Part shown: positions 54,640 to 63,600 of the stretch, in pieces
Position numbering within the stretch: the first letter of the stretch is position 1
Layout: each line of letters opens with the position of its first letter
Assembly (NCBI RefSeq): GCF_007748175.1
Contig: NZ_CP037422.1
Location: 5,906,334-5,970,333, forward strand
From: Gimesia aquarii
GTDB taxonomy: Bacteria; Planctomycetota; Planctomycetia; Planctomycetales; Planctomycetaceae
DNA length: 64,000 bases
Direction of reading: 5' to 3'
The notes under the pieces: generated by a model
What the model saw: the letters and a program-made list of their open reading frames with translations, nothing else
Told to the model about the DNA's origin: nothing
Databases searched by the model: none
Program-made: the position numbers and the translations under genes

Positions 54640-55320
54640 ATGTCGGATAATGGTGAGCCACTTATCGAAGCTCTTGAAGAAGCAGACGCGGGTGTCGCTC
54701 CATCACCATTCGGTGAGTTGTCTGTCAAGATCCCCGGCGCACCGGCATCCATTCAATCCAAAAAAGCCCAGCGAAACGCCTACATCGCACAAATCAAAAC
54801 CGAGCTGTCAAAGTTTCAGTTCATTTTAACGGGACAGATAATTCTCGAGATCACATGGAACGTTCCAGCGAAGAGTCGCTACGAGACCGACGCCAAAGCA
54901 GACATTGACAACTGTCTGAAACCAATCATTGACGCGTTCACTGGGCCTGATGGAATCATGATCGACGATTGCCAGCTTAAGGGGCTTTATATCTCTTGGA
55001 CCCACATCAATTCAGGAGATGAGTATTTGCATTTCCAATTCAAGTTTGATTCGGACCACTATTGTGAGCGAGATGATTTGGTATTCATTCGCCTCGAAAA
55101 GGGCCTGCGTTGTCCAGTGAACACCAATTGGCCCAAAGAGCTGAAAACTATTTGGGTTAAAGCGATCCAAGCAGGTGAAGACCTCAAAGCGATTCTTGAG
55201 AATGAAAATGTATCTTACTTGACGCTTGCCTCGATGACTGGTGGAGCACAACCGTTTCACGCAACGAGAACAGTTGGCTTTAGAGACTTGTCACCTGAAG
55301 AGTTTGCTGGCGAAACATAA
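54640..55320 (+). CDS. RusA-like Holliday junction resolvase with extra C-terminus
   Basis: 226 residues. The RusA fold spans about 25-130: a start strand VKIPGAPASIQSKKAQRN, VPAKSRYETDAKADIDNCLKPIIDAFTGPDGIMIDDCQ. The catalytic aspartates are recognisable (Asp88/Asp90 of DIDN, Asp98, and Asp109-Asp110 of DDCQ). RusA cleaves four-way DNA junctions and is usually phage-borne, about 120 residues long. Here an N-terminal acidic tail (1-24) and a C-terminal ~95-residue extension of unknown function are added. It lies between the two leader repeats, so it looks like a complete mobile cassette. Its stop TAA begins the second attC-like site. Confidence 0.8.
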   Translation: MSDNGEPLIEALEEADAGVAPSPFGELSVKIPGAPASIQSKKAQRNAYIAQIKTELSKFQFILTGQIILEITWNVPAKSRYETDAKADIDNCLKPIIDAFTGPDGIMIDDCQLKGLYISWTHINSGDEYLHFQFKFDSDHYCERDDLVFIRLEKGLRCPVNTNWPKELKTIWVKAIQAGEDLKAILENENVSYLTLASMTGGAQPFHATRTVGFRDLSPEEFAGET

Positions 55321-55381
55321 CAACAGGTCGAACTGGAGAGACCGTTCACGCGAAATATGAAATCACATTCGTTGGCTGTTA
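55318..55381 (+). other. attC-like recombination site candidate 2
   Basis: 64 bases from the stop codon of the RusA-like gene (TAACA, 55318-55322) to TGTTA (55377-55381), with a small internal stem GAAC-T-GG / CC-GTTC. Same outer pentamers and placement as candidate 1, though the inner sequence differs, as usual for attC sites. Confidence 0.45.
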
Positions 55382-55407
55382 CCCGATCAACCTAAAATTT
55401 ACTTTTA

Positions 55408-55490
55408 CCCTCGTTCGATAAAATCAAACGTTTTCTCAATTGCGTTTTTAAACCGTTTTAAAAGACACCCTCTAAAATAGTGACCGGGTA
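55408..55490 (+). repeat. Cassette leader repeat, copy B
   Basis: Imperfect second copy of the leader at 54317-54390, with an extra 14-base insertion after CCCTCGTTCGATA. It leads into GGGTAA hairpins. Confidence 0.75.
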
Positions 55491-55534
55491 ACTCATATTA
55501 CCCAGACAAGAGGTCGGGTAAATATTATTTCCCG
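55486..55534 (+). repeat. Two adjacent GGGTAA hairpins
   Basis: GGGTAA-ctcata-TTACCC (55486-55503) and CGGG-tAA...TT-cCCG (55515-55534). A third related stem forms the terminator at 55770-55808. All flank the 66-residue gene. Confidence 0.55.
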
Positions 55535-55560
55535 GAGACTTGTTATGATGGGGCACTGAA

Positions 55561-55761
55561 ATGATTCTGCCTGTTTTTATCAATGGGGTTAAATTTCCTT
55601 ATGGCGAATCTTGTGAAATCGACTTTGGGCTAAAGCATCAAGAGATCAAGACGCATGTCATTCAAGCGAGCCCAATGATTAGAATTGATGGTCTGATCTT
55701 GGACAATTATGATTTGATTTCTATTATTCTTCAAAAAATGAATCAAGCGGGTCGTGATTGA
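55561..55761 (+). CDS. Small hypothetical cassette protein
   Basis: 66 residues, ATG at 55561 preceded by a GGGG stretch. The sequence (MILPVFINGVKFPYGESCEI..., ending LQKMNQAGRD) shows no domain that I recognise. It has balanced composition with several hydrophobic strands, so a small folded protein is likely. It sits between GGGTAA hairpins with its own terminator downstream, which supports an independent transcription unit. Confidence 0.55.
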   Translation: MILPVFINGVKFPYGESCEIDFGLKHQEIKTHVIQASPMIRIDGLILDNYDLISIILQKMNQAGRD

Positions 55762-55769
55762 ATGAAATT

Positions 55770-55810
55770 AAAAGTGTCCGGGTAACAACAATTTTACCGG
55801 ACACTTTTTT
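55770..55810 (+). terminator. Terminator after the small cassette gene
   Basis: AAAAGTGTCCGG (55770-55781) and CCGGACACTTTT (55797-55808), perfect 12-bp stem followed by TT. The strand-symmetric A/U ends would allow bidirectional function. Confidence 0.85.
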
Positions 55811-56060
55811 CTATTTTTCAGAATTCTCTCGTTTTAATATCAACTGTCATCGAGGACTTTCTTTGGAAACAGTCTTTTAGTGGAAGTTGTGTTTGATCGG
55901 AGCTGCGAAATTTTTCAGATTAGCAGATCAAGAACGTTGGCTAAAAAACTCGATAATGTCTCTTCTTTTTGCTTCGATGTCTGTAGAATAATCAAATGAA
56001 GTGTATTGTTTGTTCTACACTGATTTCTAATAACTGTTGTGATTATAGACAGGGAACAAA

Positions 56061-57251
56061 ATGGCAGATATTGTCCAATATCTCGTGCTTCGCCGCAGAA
56101 AAATTGCATCACCTACTTCGATTGAAGAGATTTACGGTCATCCGTATACCGTTAATCCCCGAGCGTCGGAAGATATGATAGTTGAGCAGATAAATGCGCC
56201 ACTTGTAGAGCTCAACGAAATTCGGAGTGAGGAAGACTGCCTCGGTATCGCACCGGTCATCCCCTTAAGGCATATTGCCCCGATGAATCGAACTCAGCGC
56301 CCTTCAAATGGCGACACATCCATTTTGCCATGGGGGCTACGGGCAGTCGGTGTGGAGCGAACGGAATTGACGGGTCATGGTGTGACTGTTGCCGTACTTG
56401 ATACCGGCATCGAGAAAGAGCACCCAGCGTTCTCCCACATTTTTTCGGGAATCGAATGTGAAAACTTCACCGGCGAAGAGGCTGTAGACTACGATGGTCA
56501 TGGCACTCATGTCGCGGGGACAATCTTTGGTGAGAGTATCAACGGCGTCCGAATTGGCGTTGCACCTGGAATCAAAAAAGCGCTAATCGGCAAAATCATT
56601 GGAAGGCAAGGAACGACATCGGTGCAACTTCAACGCGGGCTTCAATGGGCCATTGAAAACGGTGCCAATATTGTTTCCATGTCTCTTGGCTTTGATTTCC
56701 CTCGCTACACCAAGAAACTGTGTGAGGAACTGCCGCGCGATGTGGCTTTCTCAAGAGCCCTACGAGCTTATCAGCAGAATTTGGATTTCTTCTCTACTTA
56801 TGCCTCTCATGCGACTATTTCTGCCACTCAGCCATTGCTACTGGTTGCAGCCGCTGGCAACGAAACTAGGCGCGACGAAAGATCGGATTATGCAATAGAC
56901 AAATCCCTGCCAGCGGCAGCTCCAGGATTTCTGAGCGTCGGTGCCCTCATGAATTCCGGTACGAAGCTTGAAGTGGCGTCGTTTTCTAACACCGGAGTCA
57001 GAGTTTCTGCGCCGGGTGTTGATATTCTATCCGCGATCCCTGGAGGCGGCGATTCAGAGATGAGCGGCACTAGTATGGCAACACCGCATGTGTCCGGTGT
57101 TGCCGCGCTATGGCTGGAATATCTGACGAAGAAGCAGGGGATCGTTTCCAGCGGTTTACTTGCGGATAAGGTGGTTGGAAGCGCCACCGATCAGTTTTTG
57201 GAAGGTGCTCCAGAAAGCGATGTAGGTGCCGGGATTGTGCAAACACCATAG
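56061..57251 (+). CDS. Signal-less S8 subtilisin-like serine protease
   Basis: 396 residues, ATG at 56061 with AGGGA seven bases upstream. No signal peptide, so the protein is expected to be cytoplasmic. Residues 1-90 form a prodomain-like stretch. The catalytic domain keeps the full triad: Asp114 (VAVLDTGI), His147 (DYDGHGTHVAG) and Ser338 (SGTSMATPHVSG), plus the oxyanion Asn267 (AAAGNE). There is no C-terminal extra domain. It is convergent with the WD40 membrane protein gene (33-base gap), so three genes of the locus (S8, WD40, CHAT) face one another. Cytosolic subtilases next to CHAT and repeat proteins occur in predicted bacterial conflict systems; the target is unknown. Confidence 0.88.
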   Translation: MADIVQYLVLRRRKIASPTSIEEIYGHPYTVNPRASEDMIVEQINAPLVELNEIRSEEDCLGIAPVIPLRHIAPMNRTQRPSNGDTSILPWGLRAVGVERTELTGHGVTVAVLDTGIEKEHPAFSHIFSGIECENFTGEEAVDYDGHGTHVAGTIFGESINGVRIGVAPGIKKALIGKIIGRQGTTSVQLQRGLQWAIENGANIVSMSLGFDFPRYTKKLCEELPRDVAFSRALRAYQQNLDFFSTYASHATISATQPLLLVAAAGNETRRDERSDYAIDKSLPAAAPGFLSVGALMNSGTKLEVASFSNTGVRVSAPGVDILSAIPGGGDSEMSGTSMATPHVSGVAALWLEYLTKKQGIVSSGLLADKVVGSATDQFLEGAPESDVGAGIVQTP

Positions 57252-57284
57252 AGGGTCCCGGCCAGTGGCAACACAAGCGTTGCT

Positions 57285-60200
57285 TTATTTCTGTTGAAAT
57301 ATGGAACGGTTGATTCGACACTTTTCAAACAGTACTAAACCCCTTTCATCTAGTCCGACACAAATTCCACTCACACGGACTCGTTGGCCGTCTTTGATTT
57401 GAACATATTGTCCGCCAGCTTCGATGAAATCATTCAGGAATCGATTCTCTTTAATGAGTTCAAAATCCTGATATCCGAACTCACAGTGTACCATGTCTTT
57501 TCCAGTCGTAGAGTCGCTGATTCGAAAAACGGGATATCGGCTTGTCATAAAGCCTTCAATCATAAAATTTCTTCCAACATATTCTTCTTCCGCCCATGTT
57601 GGCCGAGTCTCAAAATCGTTCCATAAAAGATCAATGGGAACGGGATTTCCTGGAATCCCTTCAAAAGTGTTCGGAAGCGTACCGCGACCGCTAGTGGTGC
57701 CCTCTGGAGAAATCTGCATCAAAGCACTAATGGCCATCGAAGTTGGATACTCCAGCAATGTCAACCCAAAGCTAAACAAAACGATCGGAAGACCAATAAT
57801 AACCGTAGCAATCATGTGCGAAGCCCCAAAGCTCATTCCGGAAAACTTATTAAGATCTGTCGAGAATGATTGGTGCCCAAGGTTGTTAAGTACATGGACT
57901 CTAATGACTATGCAGGTCGCGATCACAATTCCGATAGACCATCCAAAAAGTGATATAAAAAGGATCCAGAAAAGTTCGTTAAGCAAAAAGTGGAGCACCC
58001 AATTAGTCCAGCTTGTGGAAACCACATAGCATAAAACGGTCGCGGGAAGGATAAGCCAACGGATTCCTCCCAAGATGCCGAGTTCTCCATAGATTCGTAC
58101 AATTTCCGCATGCCACCTGCTGATCATTGAGATGATAGAAGCGAGTAACACAAAAAACATGCCCGTAATACCACAAATATGCCATCCGGATGACATGCCT
58201 TCACGCCACGCACGTGTCATCACGATACTGAAATTATCAAAATCGGTGGGGTCTGAGCTTTCATAGAAAATCGCGGCAGACAGCATTTGAAATGATCCGC
58301 CAACACCCCAGCCAGCCATACCAAACAGGCCATAAGCGCCAACTGTTGAGAACAAGACAAGTACCGCGCGAACAATAAATCCGTTGCGGTTGCGTTCATA
58401 GACGCTGTATTGGGCGGATTCTAAATGTCTTTCAATCAATTCCGTAAATACGTTTCCTTTCTTTGGTTCACCAGCAGGTTCACAGGGACTCTTATTATAC
58501 CTGGAAAGCATATCGCCATTACGGTGGACTAAATATGGTGTAGGACTTTCTTGAATTGAGTGGCTCTGGATTCCAAACAATTTATTTTCTGCTGCCGCAA
58601 CTGCGAGTGTCGCGATCCTGCTGTCACATGAGAGCTCGCGTGTGAATTCCGACTTAAGATCCCAGCAATGAGTTCCTTCACTGGTGCAGATCAGCACTTC
58701 ATCAGATTCTGCGTCATACTCTAGAGCGATCACAGCAGATATCTCATCCGGGCCATCATTACTAGTGTGAAATGATGCTTGAACGACCAGTGTCAAGTTT
58801 TCAGAAGTCACCGAGCTGATGCCATGAGTACCGGCAATGACAAGTAGGTCAAATGAAGGTACCAGCGTCATCAACACAGAGTTACCAACTTCGAAAAGAG
58901 CTTCACATGACATCGAATTGGTGACGACATCTATACGGCATACCCTTCCATTATCAAAGCATACAAAACAGGTGTTGCGGTCGTGAATATCAAACGCAAT
59001 ACTTGTTACGATGCCTGGCCCCAAACTCAGATGACTGATAGATTTCCATTTCGTAGCATCCCAGACAAGAATAGTACCGGACGCAGTACCTGTTGCCAGA
59101 AGCGAACCACAACTGCTCCAACCAATTGCGGTTACTGATGTTGCGTGGCCGTATAGGACTGCGATATTCGCATTGTCCTCCCAGCACCAGACGCAAGCCG
59201 TCGCATCACAGGATGCCGAAGCAAAAAAGGCTCCTGAAGGTGCAAACGAGATCGCTGTGATCCTCCACGAATGCTTCCAAATTGGAGCCAGTTCCGCTGC
59301 CTGAGTCTGGATGTAGCAACTCTCACCGTCCGTGAAGACACATTTCTCCCCAAACCTATCGACAGCAATGACGGGATTCCAGTTTTTTTTCACCGATGAG
59401 AGTGACTGGAAGCGATTTTGTGGCTCTGATTTCCATCGGCCGTACGATTGAAAGACAATTAGACCGGGAATGATTGAACCGGTGAAACACGACAGCAATA
59501 GAAACAATGCGTCGCCACCCGGCATAAAACAAGTAAAATGTAAGAGTGCCTCTGGATCTTCATCATAGAAAGCAATCACATCAAGATAATAAGCTCCTAA
59601 CACAACTAGCAAGGCAATCAGAAGATACTTCACAGCTCGTTGTTTGAACAACAGAATAACTGCAACTCCTAAGATGATTCCAAAGCAGGTCGCAACAAGC
59701 GAGTTCCATGTAGGTGGAAGAATGGATTCAACAACAACGAGAGTTACTCCGGTTGCTCCCGAACACAACGCTGCTCCCCAAACCGCTAATATCACTGAAT
59801 GCCGATCAGTTATGCTGTCAAAAACGTGCTTCATAGGCGTAATAGGAATCGCGATTCGAAAGAAAAAGATCGCAAAAAGTGCACCGATGACGGCAGCCCA
59901 GAAACCGCACCACGTTGCATTGGTAAATCCTTCTCGCCATCGGTTTTGTTCGTCAATTGCCCAAAGATACCAGAACAGCTGTCGCAAAAGGACAACCCCC
60001 AGCAACACAGCAAATGCGGCGTTAAACATACTGAATTTTTGTTTGTAAGGTGCGATTTGGTCTGACGAAACAGGTACCCCCAGAGCAACGCTCCAAGTTG
60101 ATAGGATCCAATCTGATAGATCTACGTCAAGACTGTTGTCTTTGAGTTGTGCTATGCACCGGGACGAGATCAGTTCGTATTTTCTTGGATCATCAAGACG

Positions 60201-60602
60201 CAGTAAATCAGCCACCACCCCGCTGTCAATCGCTCTGACTAGCAACGATATCAGAAAGCCCCTTTCCGGACATGCCTGCATAAGACGACTCCTGATTTCA
60301 TCGGAGTTAAGAGCGATGTCAGGAGATTTTTCGATGATTAATTTGAGACTTTGACGCAAATTGCAGCCAACCGCCGCCGCAGCTTCATTGAGAGCTTCCA
60401 AAGCATTGGTTGTGTCAATTGCCGGGTCAGCCTTCTGAAGGTCACCCAGCCATTCTGGAACACAATCCTCATATGGAAGTTCTGCCGGAAGCGCCTTCAT
60501 CTGCTCAACGATACCTAGCCGTTTAATAACAGCTTGAACTCGTAGCCGATTGGCCTGAGTCGTATAGGTTGAATCGGGTAAAGCCTTCTCCGGCTTCGTC
60601 AT
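57285..60602 (-). CDS. Membrane WD40 protein with helical N-terminus and OB-fold-like C-terminus
   Basis: 1105 residues from the ATG at 60602; the frame stays open to a TTG at 60662 inside the CHAT gene. Order (numbering from 60602): an alpha-helical N-terminus about 15-170 (possibly two death-like/effector-associated helical bundles); about six to seven membrane helices 185-385; WD40-like blades about 415-680 (FAPSGAFFASASCDATACVW, VTAIGWSSCGSLLATGTASGTILVWD); a second membrane block about 745-970; and a C-terminal domain about 1015-1105 (YVGRNFMIEGFMTSRYP... IKDGQRVRVSGICVGL... LFEKCRI) resembling tRNA_anti-like OB folds. It is co-transcribed with the TPR-CHAT gene, 28 bases after its stop. 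Probably a membrane sensor or scaffold; ligand unknown. Confidence 0.85.
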   Translation of the reverse strand: MTKPEKALPDSTYTTQANRLRVQAVIKRLGIVEQMKALPAELPYEDCVPEWLGDLQKADPAIDTTNALEALNEAAAAVGCNLRQSLKLIIEKSPDIALNSDEIRSRLMQACPERGFLISLLVRAIDSGVVADLLRLDDPRKYELISSRCIAQLKDNSLDVDLSDWILSTWSVALGVPVSSDQIAPYKQKFSMFNAAFAVLLGVVLLRQLFWYLWAIDEQNRWREGFTNATWCGFWAAVIGALFAIFFFRIAIPITPMKHVFDSITDRHSVILAVWGAALCSGATGVTLVVVESILPPTWNSLVATCFGIILGVAVILLFKQRAVKYLLIALLVVLGAYYLDVIAFYDEDPEALLHFTCFMPGGDALFLLLSCFTGSIIPGLIVFQSYGRWKSEPQNRFQSLSSVKKNWNPVIAVDRFGEKCVFTDGESCYIQTQAAELAPIWKHSWRITAISFAPSGAFFASASCDATACVWCWEDNANIAVLYGHATSVTAIGWSSCGSLLATGTASGTILVWDATKWKSISHLSLGPGIVTSIAFDIHDRNTCFVCFDNGRVCRIDVVTNSMSCEALFEVGNSVLMTLVPSFDLLVIAGTHGISSVTSENLTLVVQASFHTSNDGPDEISAVIALEYDAESDEVLICTSEGTHCWDLKSEFTRELSCDSRIATLAVAAAENKLFGIQSHSIQESPTPYLVHRNGDMLSRYNKSPCEPAGEPKKGNVFTELIERHLESAQYSVYERNRNGFIVRAVLVLFSTVGAYGLFGMAGWGVGGSFQMLSAAIFYESSDPTDFDNFSIVMTRAWREGMSSGWHICGITGMFFVLLASIISMISRWHAEIVRIYGELGILGGIRWLILPATVLCYVVSTSWTNWVLHFLLNELFWILFISLFGWSIGIVIATCIVIRVHVLNNLGHQSFSTDLNKFSGMSFGASHMIATVIIGLPIVLFSFGLTLLEYPTSMAISALMQISPEGTTSGRGTLPNTFEGIPGNPVPIDLLWNDFETRPTWAEEEYVGRNFMIEGFMTSRYPVFRISDSTTGKDMVHCEFGYQDFELIKENRFLNDFIEAGGQYVQIKDGQRVRVSGICVGLDERGLVLFEKCRINRSIFQQK

Positions 60603-60630
60603 TGAATTATTCTTCAGTTGTCTCGGTTTA

Positions 60631-63600
60631 TCATGTTGCAAAAGAACGTCCTCCGTCTCCAATCAACATCAGGCCACTCCAAAAATACGGATGATCGAAA
60701 AAAGGTACGTCCCAGTCTGCATCCGGTCCCTTGTAGTTTTTGACTTCGAGTACTGCAGCTCTGAAACTTGCCCCTACTGCGAGGCCCTCCTCACGCAGGC
60801 ACATGTAAAATTTTTCAAAGAAGATCTGGCCCGGCTTTGAGTAGAGAAGCCAGCGTGCGCCTATAAAAGCTGGCACACCAAGCGACAGAATCGCTGCTGG
60901 AAATCCACTGATATCAGTTCTGGTATAGTCGCCCGGACGGCTCATTTCCGCTGAAAAGCAGACATTCATTGTCAGCAGTTGACAGCGTGGAAACCGCTTG
61001 CCGTTCTTCACGAGGCGAAACAGCGTATCACTGGAAAATTGTTCTCCAGGAAACAACCCGTCCACACCGGCGAACTCAAGCGAGGGAGCATTGGCCCGGC
61101 GGGAACTGTGGGAACTTCCGTGTAACATCAGATGAATCACGTCTGCCTGAGGCGCGAGATCAACGAAATCTCTTGCCGATGCGCGAGCCCCCATGAGAAG
61201 ATGAGATTCTTCGCTGAAGTGACCAAGGATCCGATCCCGGACGAACTTACCATCACCAGATGCAGCGAGGTCGGATCCTATCGGCTGGGCAACGCCAAGC
61301 AATACAGGTGTTGCCGTCTGAGACTCTCTTTGGCGGGAGGCTGCAAGGACTTCGATGCTTGGCGCGAGAACAACTTCATACTCCTCGATGATGTGTCTTT
61401 TCGTGCGGATGTTGATCAGAGCTGGGAATGGGATCTGGTTTAAGTTCTTATCAGGAATTATCACCAGTCGATCAACTCCAGAATTCATCAATAATTCCAT
61501 GACTTGGGACGGCAGGAAATAACGCGACAACTGCATTAGTGAAATGATAAAGGCTTTTTTAGAATCGAAGATCGATGTAAGGCTGCCGCCTGAGGCTTTC
61601 AGGCCTGAAGTCACCTCACTCAATAGACATTCGAACTCTTCCAGTGCACATTCAATTCCTTTTGTCTCAAGACGTATCAGATGGTGATCTCCTTCACTAA
61701 AGATTACTACCAGCAGCAATCTGTCACCGGCATCTGTTCTGTCATGGAACCAGGTAAAGTGCAGGATTGCTTCGCGATGGCCTGGTACATAGGCAACGTT
61801 AGACTGTGATGAATTTATTTTTGATGTATAACTGTTGTCTCTGCTGATCCATTCGCAGAGTGTTTGGGCTCGGCGCAGTTCTGATAGACGAACAACTTCA
61901 CTGACGTCGTTTTCCGCTTCAGCAAGCCGAATGGAATTGTCAAAAGCAATTTGTGAAACCTGAAGCAGACGGTTGCGAGAAGGTGTTCCGACAGCTTCTG
62001 ATTGAATAGGTGGCAGTGACATCCGCTCTTGGAAATAACAATCCACTGCGCGTTTGTAATAAGAGCGAGCAGCAGCGTAATTCTTTTCTTCAATTTGAAA
62101 CTCATAGCACCACCCGAGTCTCTCAAGAACAACTCGCTGAAGATCCATCCTTTCGGTTCGGAGGATCAGTTGAGCAGCTTCTTCAAGTAAGCTGATTGCC
62201 TTCGCCGTATCAGCACGGTCTCGTTCTTCTTTGCCGATTAAAAGGTTAGCTTTTGCCAGCAGTATACGGGCCTGACCTGTCACGTTTTCTCCATCCCTGG
62301 CAAGAGTCATTGCTCTGTCGAGATGCTCAGAATCGACATCGGATGCCTTCCTCAATAAACTTGATTCGACGAGACGCAATAGTGCTTCCAGTTCGTAGTC
62401 GGGCAACTCAAGTTCGCGGCCGAGACTCCGGGCATCCTGAAACGTTGCATCTGCCTCCTTGAAGAGACCTTGCTCAAGTTCGGCATTGCCACGAATTAAC
62501 AGAGACTCAGTCTCAGCAACATGTAGGCCTAGAGAAGAAAAAATAGCGATGGCCTGGGCAATCGTCTGCATTGCATCAGCGTATATCCCACATCTTGACA
62601 ATGCTTCTGCGTAGTCTTTTAGGAGATGACCGGTGCCAATCTTCTGCTCACTTCTGTTAGCAACTTCTATGGCTGAATTAAAGCAGTCGCGGACATCGTC
62701 ACCATTTCGCAACTGCCCGCTAATCACGCACAGTCGACGGTAGGAAAGCAGCACAGCTTCCTCGTCACCTGAATGTTTATGTCGTTCGAGAGCCTCCCGC
62801 TCAACAATGAGCCAGTGTCTTAAATGTCCCAACCGTGCAAATGCAGCCAAGACGAAGTCCATACTTACACCGACAATCCCATCGTCAGGAAACTTAGAAA
62901 TAATCTCTCGCGCCGAATCCAAATCACCACGTCGCAGATACAGACGGTACAGTTCTTCCAACGCAAGTTTATCTCCAAGTTCTGATGCGCAAGAAAATGC
63001 TTCTGCGGATTCAGTAATGCGCCCTTGAAGCAAATATTGTTCACCGAGTTGGCGTTGAGCGGCTGAGACAGAATCATTCCCGAGCCAAATCGACTCACTA
63101 CTGATAGCTTGCTTTGCATATTCCTCGGCTTCACCGAACTCCCCGCGTGCAGCATGTATTTCAGAAAGGAACAGTAGGACTTTTGTAAGTTCCGCCTTTG
63201 GACGAGACGTCCAGGACGTCGCACGTGACAAATCGTGCAGCGCACCATCTATATCTCCACGCCGATATCGCAGCTGTCCTAAAGAATAGAGCGAACGGAC
63301 TGCAGCTGCATCGTTACCAGCTAAGCAAGCAGCATCGAATGCCCGGCCAAAGGCTTCTGTCGCATTATCAAAGAAACCAGCCCGGGTTGCACGTTCAGCA
63401 AAGGACAACGCGGTAGTCAACTGCAGTCGTGTATCACCCACGGCCCGCGAAGCTGTGTCGTTCAGCATTGCCACGATTGCCAGCTTGCGATCTGACAAAT
63501 CCCAGTCGAGAAAACCGTCATGTTTGGTATCGTTGTTTCTGCCAGTCAACACAACGTCAATCGCCCTAATTCTTTCCTGAACAAGCAATGACCTGAGTGG

